Positions 15,998-26,200 of a stretch of 64,000 nt of DNA are shown piece after piece. Under the pieces are notes generated by a model that ran no database searches, was not told the origin of the DNA, and was given only the letters and a program-made list of their open reading frames with translations. How positions within the stretch are numbered: the stretch's first letter is position 1; each line of letters opens with the position of its first letter. The DNA is from Acidobacteriota bacterium (GTDB lineage Bacteria; Acidobacteriota; Thermoanaerobaculia; Multivoradales; J023): the NCBI GenBank assembly GCA_029263315.1, contig JAJCXR010000004.1:124001-188000 (forward strand). The letters are read 5' to 3'. The position numbers and the translations under genes are program-made.

Positions 15998-16306
15998 GGG
16001 ACGCCACCTCCAAGTGGCTCGCTCGATGGGGGAGGGCCGCCCCCGAGATCCAGCGAGAGTCTTTCTGAAACGAAGGTATCACGGCGCAGCTCGATCTCAG
16101 TGATACTCCAGCCTAGGCTCGACGAGCTTCTCGCGTACGAAGTGGCAAGATCTTGCAAAGTCGATAGGGCCCTATCGACTTTGCAATGCAAAATGGATAG
16201 GCGCCTATCGACTTTGCAGGATTATGTCTTTACGCTATGGGTTCCATGGCCTCTGCGCATACAAGTCGTCAGCTTGAACAAGTCAGGGTTGATGGGCATC
16301 TCCGAC
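15998..16306. other. Intergenic gap with two long palindromes
   Basis: No convincing gene; a 65-codon frame at 15994-16191 is repeat-derived and rejected. It contains the two palindromes at 16153-16218. The region next to 15997 must carry the promoter of the GGDEF gene, not recognised. Confidence 0.6.
16153..16218. repeat. Two adjacent long palindromes
   Basis: 16153-16186 is a perfect 34-bp palindrome (TTGCAAAGTCGATAGGG and its complement, no spacer). Immediately after it, 16187-16218 is a 32-bp palindrome of almost the same sequence with two mismatches and a GGCGCC centre. They lie 89 bp past the hutU stop (minus strand), so they could act as a transcript-end hairpin or REP-like unit. There is no T-run. 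Confidence 0.85.
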
Positions 16307-18006
<1,700 letters not shown>

Positions 18007-18010
<4 letters not shown>

Positions 18011-18879
18011 GGGTAGGTCCTCGAAGTCGACGTTGCAAGGATGTGTGGAGGGTCTGGCTGCTGAAGCCCTTCGGAATGCTGTGGCTGATCTTGTCGCTGC
18101 GGCTGATCTTGTCGCAGGGGTTGAGCATTGGGGCCGAGGGTGTAGCGGGCCCCCAAGTCGTACCGGCTGCTGGGGTAGGTGAGGACGGCGTAGGTCACCA
18201 CCTGGCTTTGATTCCAGGTGCGACGCTCCAGGCGCAAGCAAGGCTCGTTGGCCTCGATGGCCAAATGCTCGCAGGTGGAGGCGTCCGGCAGCACCGCCCG
18301 CACCACATGCTCCATTTCCTGCGGCCGAATGCTGCGCAGCAGATACTCCGAAGGCGTCACTTCCTGGAAGTCGATCTGCGTCAGGCCCGGCGCCTGGCGC
18401 GGGTCGATCCAGCGATCCTCCAGTTGGATGGGCAGCTCATCGCTGTAGTGAACCAGGACGACATGGAAGGCCGAGGTGCCGACCGGTTGCTCCAGCCGTT
18501 CCGCCAACCGCCCATCGAGGGCTTGGCGTCGTTGCAAGATGAGACGAGCCCGATGCACGCTGCCCTGGGCCCGCACCTCGTCGGCGATGTTGCGCAGCTC
18601 GATGAGGCTGGCCTGGCGGGGTGGCTCGGAGACGAAGCTACCGACCCCAGCCACCCGTTGCAGATGCCCCTCTTGGGAGAGCTCCCGCAGGGCCCGGTGC
18701 ACCGTCATGCGGCTCACCCCGAGCTCCTTGACCAGCTGATTTTCCGACGGAATTTTGTTTCCCGAGGGCCAGCGACCGTCGGCGATGCCTTCGAGGATAC
18801 GGTCCTTGACCTGCTGATAGAGGGGGTGCGGCGAGTCGCTGCAAGCTGGCACCAGGGCATCGGCCCGGGCGGCGGTCAC
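18007..18879 (-). CDS. hutC: GntR-family histidine utilisation repressor
   Basis: 290 residues from GTG 18877-18879, which overlaps the hutI stop in a GTGA and is preceded by GGGGAG; ATG at 18918 is the alternative. The N-terminal winged helix is clear: Y-Q-Q-V-K-D-R-I, then [25 protein letters not shown] effector domain follows (about 95-240, with E-D-R-W-I and R-R-T-W). HutC represses hut genes and is released by urocanate. The C-terminal about 35 residues are Gln/Pro-rich with a duplicated R-Q-D-Q-P-Q, unusual for the family. Its position inside the operon implies autoregulation through the palindrome at 20277-20290. Confidence 0.93.
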
Positions 18880-20189
18880 GGCCTCTCCCCTGGTGCGTCC
18901 GCCTCGCCTACCCAGCACAGCCGTCCGTCGAGGTAGCGTCCTCGGCAGGGATTAAAGCCCAGCTGGCCCATCAAGGCGGCCGGCTCGGTGACACCCCAGA
19001 GGGCCAGGTCGGCCCGTTTGCCCACTTCCAAGGAGCCGATTTCGTCGTCCAATCCGAGGGCCTGGGCGGCGTGCCGGGTGACCCCGAGCAGGGCTTCCGT
19101 CGGCGTCAAGTTGAAGAGCAAGCAACCCAGGTTGAGGGCGGTGAGGAGGGAGTAGAGGGGTGAGCTGCCGGGGTTGAGATCGGTGGCCAGGGCGATGGGC
19201 ACGCCGTGGCGCCGCAAGAGCTCGACCGGCGGCCGTTGCGTCTCGCGCAGGAAATGGAAGGCGCCGGGCAACAGCACGGCGACGCTGCCGGCCGCCGCCA
19301 TGGCCTCCACCCCCGCTTCGTCCAAGTATTCCAGGTGGTCCGCCGAGAGGGCGCCGTGGCGGGCCGCCAGGGCGCTGCCCCCCAAGTTGCTGAGCTGCTC
19401 GGCGTGCAGCTTGAGCTGCAAGCCGTGGGGTTTGGCGGCGAGGAACAGGCGCTCCACCTGCGAGGGCGAAAACGCGATGCCTTCGCAAAAGGCGTCGACG
19501 GCGTCGGCCAGTCCTTCATCGACCACCGCCTCGAGCATGTCGCCCACCACCAAGTCCATGTAGTCATCGGCCCGGCCCGCGAATTCCGGCGGTACCGCAT
19601 GGGCCCCCAGGAAGGTGGTGCGCACCCGCACCGGCTGCTGCTCGCCGAGGCGTCGAGCCACCCGCAGGAGGCGACACTCGCTGGCCACGTCGAGGCCGTA
19701 GCCGGACTTGATCTCCACCGTCGTCACGCCTTCGGCGGACAAGCACCGAAGGCGCTCGAGGGCAGCTTCGTAGAGGGCTTGCTCCGATGCTTGACGGGTC
19801 GCCCGCACCGTCGAGACGATGCCTCCCCCTCGGCGGGCGATCTCCTCGTAGGCGACCCCTTCGAGTCGCATCTCGAACTCCTGGAAACGGTCACCTCCCC
19901 ACACCAGATGGGTATGACAGTCGATCAAACCGGGGGTCAGGAGCTGGCCTTGGCAGTCGGTTTCTTGCCGCGCCGTGAACCGGGGCAGCGTGGCGTCGGA
20001 CCCCAACCAGACGATGCGTCCGTCCCGCACCGCCAGCGCCCCGTCGTCGATCAAGCCGTAGCCCGGCCTGTAGCTCGGCCCGTTGCTCGGCCCGTTGCTC
20101 GGCCTTGTGTCATCTGCCACCAGGGTCGCCAATCGGGCATGACGGAAAAGGTGATCGACGGGTTGGCTGGGCTGGGGGTTTGAGCTCAT
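18876..20189 (-). CDS. hutI: Imidazolonepropionase
   Basis: 437 residues, amidohydrolase superfamily. Metal ligands in [10 protein letters not shown], the HutI-specific R-x-G-G-G-I-x-S-T-V-R segment, [27 protein letters not shown] and A-L-A-T-D-L-N-P-G. It opens imidazolonepropionate to N-formimidoyl-L-glutamate, step three of the pathway. First gene of the leftward unit, sharing its upstream region with the divergent hutF. Near residue 30 a small P-S-N-G repeat is encoded by duplicated 12-bp units (about 20080-20103). Confidence 0.96.
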   Translation of the reverse strand: MSSNPQPSQPVDHLFRHARLATLVADDTRPSNGPSNGPSYRPGYGLIDDGALAVRDGRIVWLGSDATLPRFTARQETDCQGQLLTPGLIDCHTHLVWGGDRFQEFEMRLEGVAYEEIARRGGGIVSTVRATRQASEQALYEAALERLRCLSAEGVTTVEIKSGYGLDVASECRLLRVARRLGEQQPVRVRTTFLGAHAVPPEFAGRADDYMDLVVGDMLEAVVDEGLADAVDAFCEGIAFSPSQVERLFLAAKPHGLQLKLHAEQLSNLGGSALAARHGALSADHLEYLDEAGVEAMAAAGSVAVLLPGAFHFLRETQRPPVELLRRHGVPIALATDLNPGSSPLYSLLTALNLGCLLFNLTPTEALLGVTRHAAQALGLDDEIGSLEVGKRADLALWGVTEPAALMGQLGFNPCRGRYLDGRLCWVGEADAPGERP

Positions 20190-20276
20190 GGTGGGTCGGG
20201 TGCCTCAACGCTTGTAGAAGGTGATGGGTCGCTGAACATTGTGGCCGAGGAAGATACCGCCGGGGGGTTCCCTAGG

Positions 20277-20290
20277 CCTGTATATACAGG
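20277..20290. promoter_or_regulatory. Probable HutC operator in the divergent hut promoter region
   Basis: CCTGTATATACAGG is a perfect 14-bp palindrome in the 160-bp gap between hutI (leftward, start 20189) and hutF (rightward, start 20350). Known HutC operators centre on TGTATATACA or close variants, and hutC itself is in the locus. One site could control both directions. I did not identify the promoter boxes with confidence. Confidence 0.75.
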
Positions 20291-20349
20291 TTATGCTTCC
20301 GACGGCGCGAGCGCAAGCCCATCGTTTCGAATGTCAGAAAGGCGACCCC

Positions 20350-21723
20350 ATGGCCAAGCTACGATTCGACCACCTTTTCACCGGCAGCGCATGGCTGCAC
20401 GACGCGGTGCTGACCGTCGACGACGGAGGAATCCTCACCGCGGTGCAGACCGCGGCGGATCTCGAAGCTCGCTCCGACGAGGCTGTCGAGCATTTTCGCG
20501 GCTGTGCCTTGCCGGGTATCCCCAATCTCCACTCCCACGCCCATCAGCGGGCGATGGCGGGTTTGGCCGAGAGCTCCGGCGCCGTCGACGACTCCTTCTG
20601 GACCTGGCGGGAGGTGATGTACCTACACGTCGGACGCTTCACGCCGGACGATATGCAGGCGGTGGCCGCCCAGCTCTATGTCGAGATGCTGGAGGCGGGG
20701 TACACGGCGGTGGGGGAATTCCAGTATTTGCATCACGATCCGGCCGGCGAACCCTACGACGAGCTGGCGGAGATGTCCTTGCGCTGTCACCAGGCGGCCC
20801 GTCAGGTGGGCATCGGCATCACCCACCTGCCGGTGCTCTACTCGGAGGGTGGTTTCGCCGGGCTACCCCCAACCCTGGGGCAACGGCGCTTCCTCAACGA
20901 TGTGCCGCGCTTCCTGCGCTTGGTCGAGCGCCTGGAGAAGGAGCGGGACGGAAGCTCGGCGGTGGGTGTGGCGCCCCATTCCCTGCGGGCGGTCTCCCCC
21001 CAGGATCTCCAGGACATCAACCAGGCCTTTGCCGGGCGGGGGCCTATCCACCTGCACATCGCCGAGCAGGGCAAGGAAGTGGAGGACTGCCTGGCGTGGT
21101 CGAATCAACGGCCGGTGGAGTGGCTGCTCGACCACCAAGACATCGACGCTTCCTGGTGCTTGATCCACGCCACCCACATGACCGATGCCGAGACCCGGGC
21201 CTTGGCGGCCACCGGCGCCGTGGTCGGCCTGTGTCCCACCACCGAGGCGAACCTCGGCGACGGCATGTTCAACGCCGAGATCTTCCGACAGGCCGAAGGC
21301 CGTTTTGGCATCGGTTCCGACAGCCACATTTCCGTCAGTCCGGTGGAGGAGCTGCGTTGGTTGGAGTATGGGCAGCGTCTACGGCTCAACGCCCGCAACC
21401 TGTCGGCGGGCGGCGCGGGGCGCAGCACCGGGCGGCAACTCTTGAAGTCGGTCTTGGCTGGCGGCGCCCAGGCCTGTGGCCGCGACATCGGTGAGATCGC
21501 CGTCGGCAAGCGAGCCGACGTGGTGGTGCTCGATACTGACCACCCTTTGCTCTGCGGCCGCTTCGAGGATGAATGGCTCGACAGTTGGCTGTTCTCCGGC
21601 AACCAATCCGTCGTCCGCCATGTGGTGGTGGGGGGCGACATCCAAGTCAGAGAGGGCCGACATCGCCTGCGGGACGAAGTCGCTGCGACTTTCCGCAAGA
21701 CCCTCGAAGGTTTGCGGAGCTAA
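20350..21723 (+). CDS. hutF: Formimidoylglutamate deiminase
   Basis: 457 residues from the ATG 20350-20352; the open frame upstream includes the operator and is not coding. Amidohydrolase-superfamily markers: [46 protein letters not shown] and G-S-D-S-H-I-S. It turns N-formimidoyl-glutamate into N-formyl-glutamate plus ammonia, the five-step version of histidine catabolism, so a HutG-type formylglutamate deformylase is needed elsewhere. Four bases separate it from hutH. Confidence 0.95.
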   Translation: MAKLRFDHLFTGSAWLHDAVLTVDDGGILTAVQTAADLEARSDEAVEHFRGCALPGIPNLHSHAHQRAMAGLAESSGAVDDSFWTWREVMYLHVGRFTPDDMQAVAAQLYVEMLEAGYTAVGEFQYLHHDPAGEPYDELAEMSLRCHQAARQVGIGITHLPVLYSEGGFAGLPPTLGQRRFLNDVPRFLRLVERLEKERDGSSAVGVAPHSLRAVSPQDLQDINQAFAGRGPIHLHIAEQGKEVEDCLAWSNQRPVEWLLDHQDIDASWCLIHATHMTDAETRALAATGAVVGLCPTTEANLGDGMFNAEIFRQAEGRFGIGSDSHISVSPVEELRWLEYGQRLRLNARNLSAGGAGRSTGRQLLKSVLAGGAQACGRDIGEIAVGKRADVVVLDTDHPLLCGRFEDEWLDSWLFSGNQSVVRHVVVGGDIQVREGRHRLRDEVAATFRKTLEGLRS

Positions 21724-21727
21724 GCAC

Positions 21728-23269
21728 ATGTCGAGCCATGAGCAAGAGCGACATCAGCTGTCGGTGCGGGCTGGCCGCTGGACGTTGGAGCACCTGCGTC
21801 AGATCGAGCAGCGCCCGTGCAGCATCACCCTGCGGGACTCCGACTGGCAGGATTTAGAAGCCTCCCGCCGCACCATTGCCGAGACCTTGGCGGCCGGGCA
21901 GGTAACCTACGGCATCAATACCGGCTTCGGGCGTCTGGCTCAAACCCGCATCGATGGCGACAAACTCGGCCAGCTGCAGCGCAACCTGATCCTTTCCCAT
22001 GCCACCGGCGTCGGCGAGCCCCTGGACGATGCCACGGTTCGCCTCGTCTTGGCCCTCAAGGTCAATGGCCTGGCCCGCGGCTACTCGGGGGTGCGTCCCG
22101 AGATCATCCGCAACCTGCTCGCCTTCCTCGACCACGATCTATTGCCGCGGGTACCGGCCAAGGGTTCCGTCGGTGCGTCCGGCGATCTGGCGCCCCTGGC
22201 CCACCTCAGCCTGCCGCTCATCGGTGAGGGGCGGGTGCGGCTGGCGGGGCACGAGATGCCGTCCGCCGAAGCTCTGCAAAAGATCGGTTTGCAACCCCTG
22301 GAGCTGCACGCCAAGGAGGGCCTGGCGTTGCTCAACGGCACCCAGGTTTCCACCGCCCTGGCCCTGCGGGGGTTGTTGCGAGCCGAACGCAACTTCAACG
22401 CCGCGCTGATCGCCGGGGCGCTGAGCGTCGAGGCGGCCTTGGGCAGCCGCACCCCCTTCGATGCCCGCATCCACGCCGTGCGCGGCCAGCAGGGGCAGAT
22501 CGCCGTCGCCGAGATCTACCGTCGTCTGTTGGGTAGCAGCGACATCGGCTCTTCGCATGTCAATTGCGACCGCGTGCAGGACCCGTACTCCCTGCGCTGC
22601 CAGCCGCAGGTGATGGGGGCTTGTCTCGATCACATGCGTTTTGTGGCGCAAATCCTGGTGCGTGAAAGCAATGCCGTCTCCGACAATCCGCTGGTCTTCG
22701 CCGAGCAAGGGGATATCCTCTCCGGTGGCAACTTCCATGCCGAGCCCGTCGCCCTGGCCGCCGACTCCCTGGCCCTGGCCATCGCCGAGGTGGGTGCCCT
22801 CTCCGAGCGTCGCACCGCCCTCTTGGTGGACGCCTCCTTGAGTCAGCTACCCGCCTTTTTGGTGGCCGAGCCCGGCCTCAATTCCGGTTTCATGATCGCC
22901 CATGTCACCGCCGCCGCTCTGGCCAGCGAAAACAAGAGCTTGGCCCACCCCGGCAGCGTCGACAGCCTGCCCACCAGCGCCAATCAAGAAGACCACGTCA
23001 GCATGGCCACCTACGCCGCCCGCAGGCTCGGCGAGATGAACGACAACGTCCAACACATCGTCGCCATCGAGCTCTTGGCCGCCGCCCAAGGCATCGACTT
23101 CCGGCGTCCACTGACCACCAGCCCGAGGCTCGAAGAGGCCCACCGCAAGATCCGCCAGGTGGCGGCCACTTGGCAGCAGGATCGGTACTTTGCCCCCGAC
23201 ATCGAGGCGGTGGCGGCCTTGATCGATGCCGGGGAGCTGGGTGATTGGGTGGGCGGGTATTTGGTTTAG
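21728..23269 (+). CDS. hutH: Histidine ammonia-lyase
   Basis: 513 residues from the ATG 21728-21730; GGAG inside the end of hutF lies eight bases upstream, so the two genes are probably coupled. The [14 protein letters not shown] segment holds A150-S151-G152, which cyclise into the MIO electrophile. Y-G-I-N-T-G-F-G near the N-terminus and Q-E-D-H-V-S-M near the C-terminus are also family signatures. It deaminates L-histidine to urocanate, the first step and the source of the HutC inducer. Its stop lies four bases from that of the convergent kelch gene. Confidence 0.97.
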   Translation: MSSHEQERHQLSVRAGRWTLEHLRQIEQRPCSITLRDSDWQDLEASRRTIAETLAAGQVTYGINTGFGRLAQTRIDGDKLGQLQRNLILSHATGVGEPLDDATVRLVLALKVNGLARGYSGVRPEIIRNLLAFLDHDLLPRVPAKGSVGASGDLAPLAHLSLPLIGEGRVRLAGHEMPSAEALQKIGLQPLELHAKEGLALLNGTQVSTALALRGLLRAERNFNAALIAGALSVEAALGSRTPFDARIHAVRGQQGQIAVAEIYRRLLGSSDIGSSHVNCDRVQDPYSLRCQPQVMGACLDHMRFVAQILVRESNAVSDNPLVFAEQGDILSGGNFHAEPVALAADSLALAIAEVGALSERRTALLVDASLSQLPAFLVAEPGLNSGFMIAHVTAAALASENKSLAHPGSVDSLPTSANQEDHVSMATYAARRLGEMNDNVQHIVAIELLAAAQGIDFRRPLTTSPRLEEAHRKIRQVAATWQQDRYFAPDIEAVAALIDAGELGDWVGGYLV

Positions 23270-23273
23270 CGGC

Positions 23274-26200
23274 TCAGGGAAAGAATTGCAGCTCGTTGCC
23301 GCCGCAGAAATCCCCCGCCGGGTGTTCGAATGCCAAGACCGGTTCACAGACCGACCCGACATCGCATGCCTGGCGATCGATGATCTCGATCCGATACGCC
23401 ATGTCCGTGGCGCCGCCGTAGTAGACGGCGTAGCGTCCACTGTCGTTGGTTTGCACCATCTTGATCGCCACCTCGGGCTGGGCTTCCGAAATGGGTCTGA
23501 AGGTGAAGGCGGCGGAGCCAACATCGGCTCCGCCCGGCCCGTCGTCTGACCACGAGGAGTCGAGAACGCTCCCCAAGGGCATGGCGGGGGAGAGCGAGCT
23601 ACCGATCAATCGTGGATCCTGTCCGCAAACGCGTACGTCGAAGCGGTCGAAGAGGGACCGCGCCGGTCTGACCGAAGGGTCACAGGGGGGCAAGATGTCG
23701 GTCTTCGGTCCCCTGCCCTGCTCTGTGGGCATCGGGAATTCACCGGATCCTCCGCACTGTGGCAGCGGAAGACTAGGGATGCGCATGGGTTCCGACGACG
23801 TGCAATCGCCGTCGAATCCGCAATCTCGGACCACCATTTCGTATGCACGCTCGGTCAGAGATGTGTAGGAGATCCAGTGTTTGCCCTCAGTCTCTCGAAG
23901 GCTTACAACAACTTCGATATTTTCCGGGTCGTAGAACCAGAAATAGCCCGCATTGTCGACCGCCTGCACGGCAACACGGCGTGCTTCCGGGATTTCCTGG
24001 CCTGTTGCCTCGGTCCAGTCGATCGTCACCTCGTAGGTCCTCCTCTGGGGTGCCGCCACTCCGTCGACGGGGGCCTTCAGACGAAGAGCGTTGAGTGGAA
24101 CGACGCGGGAGCGGACCTCTGGGTCGCTGTTGTTTCCCACCGCCCAAGCTACCAAGAATCGATCCAGAGCCGGATCGGTGTCCGGCGCGAAGACGATGGC
24201 CGGCTGGCGTTGGTCATCGGCGTTTGGGTCGGTGTCGATCTGTAGCTCACTGCCGAGCAGGGTGCCTCGGGTTGAGAACAACTGGGAGATAATCGATTCT
24301 CCTGGGCCCCCCGTCGACTTCTTGCGTTGCCAGGCGACACTGCAACGTGCGTTGTGACAGTCGATACGGGGCTGACGCTGACAGCCGTGGCATGGCGATT
24401 CTTTGTTAACGGCGAAAATGTTTCCTAGGCTCGGCGAAGGGCTGGCGGTCAGGACGCGGGCTTCAATCTTGCCCGAAGGCTTGCGCCATACGGCATAGAA
24501 CTGGTCGGTTTCCCTGTCGTAGGCGATATCCGGCTCAGAGCCTTCAGCCATGCCTTTGTCCAGGCGGAAAGGCGCACGTGGTGGCCTTGTATCAATCGCG
24601 TCAGGGTTGAATACTTGGGCGTATATCCCCTCGTCCTTGCGGTGCCAGACCAGCGCGACGAGCCTATTGTCCCGTACGGCGATGCGCGGTGCCAAGTCAG
24701 TGGCGATGTCGTCGTGGGTGCCGCGCGGAAACGTGGGATTGGGGGGCTGATACCCTAGTGGACGGGCCAGCATGATCTTCGTGTGGCCACCAGATCCCCC
24801 AACGGATTCTTGATAGACCACCCAAGTCGCGGTGGAATCGGCCGGTTGGTCAGGCAGCAGCTCGCCGCTGGCAATGGCCGGTTCTTCTCCTCTGACGCAG
24901 CCTACTTCGACTTCCTCGACGACTTCTCCCTGATGCGCGAGATCGTATACCTTGGCCAGCTTGAGACAACCATCGTCGCCCTTCCAGACGACCCAGTACT
25001 TGTCGTGCCCCGTTTCGTAAGTGATATCCGGATCGCTGCCGGGATCGATAGCGAAGACTTGGCCAACTCCGCTGCCGTCGGCCTGCAGGCGCTGGGCTTT
25101 GATGGATCCATCGTGGCGGAAGACGATCAGGAACTCGTTCGCCGCCGCCGCAGCAGCAGGGATGTCGCCTGAGCTTACAGTCTCCTCTGGATAGTCTGGA
25201 TTATCCTGCACCAGAGTAAAATCCGAGGCCATATTGTCCTCCAGACGATCCCCCGGCCAGCCGTCCGGGCCCCCTGCTTTCCTCGATACAGCGATGGTAC
25301 GGACGATGTTGGAGCCGGGGGGCTGTGTCACATTCAGGTCAAGGGTCCATTGGCACGAGGTTTCAGGTTGCAATTGCAGACACCTGGAGTTACCGGAGTT
25401 TGAGGCGGCTGTACACAGGTTGGCCGCAGGGACGCAAGAATTGGGTTTCAATACGGAAATGTCGTCGAGGCTGGTGGTCAGGATAACGTCCTCGGCCACC
25501 GCAAGGCCGGTGTTCTCCAGAGTGAACAAAGTGGCGATGACCTGCCCAGGCTCGACTTCACCTCGGAAGTCCGTCACCGAGACACGCAGCTGTACCGCTT
25601 CACTTTCCGCTATGACCTCTGTGGTCAGAGTGGCCGGTGGGCCGATGGACAGGGGCTGTACTGCCTGCAGCTCCGAGACTCGGCTGCTGATCGACGGCAA
25701 ATCGCTGGCGTTCAGGTTGGACAGCGCACCGAGATCGAAGGTCAGCTCCAAGTTGGCAACCGAGGCGACGGGGAAGGTGTCGATCTGCCATCGCAGGGTC
25801 CACATCGGCGAGGCGGGTATCGTCCCGTTGTCTTGGATGCACGACAAGGAAACCGGCCGCAAGACGGGATCACCGGTGCTGCCGGGTGGTAGTAGGAGGT
25901 TGGTTGCGGTGCTGATCGGGAACCCGCAATCGATGGCGGCAGAGTCGAGGATGATCCCGAGCTCCAGCTCGAGCCCCGTGGCGTCGACCACCCCTTCGTT
26001 GGTAAAGCGATAGGTGTGACGCAGCGGTGGGACTTGATTCGAAGCGACGCCCAGCGGGGCCGAGGCGACGGCCGCCTTCCGTATCTCGGCGATGTAGTCG
26101 ATGTCCAGCGGCTGGGCGATACTCGGAACGCCATTGACAAAAAGGGTCACCAAGCTCGGGCCCGGCGGAAAGTCGACAACCGGCTCGGTCAGTGCTTCTT

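Noticed and set aside
15994-16191. 65-codon frame whose stop overlaps the GGDEF start
   Set aside because: It begins inside a palindromic repeat, is low in complexity, and the overlap is explained by the GGDEF gene's own ribosome-binding site region.
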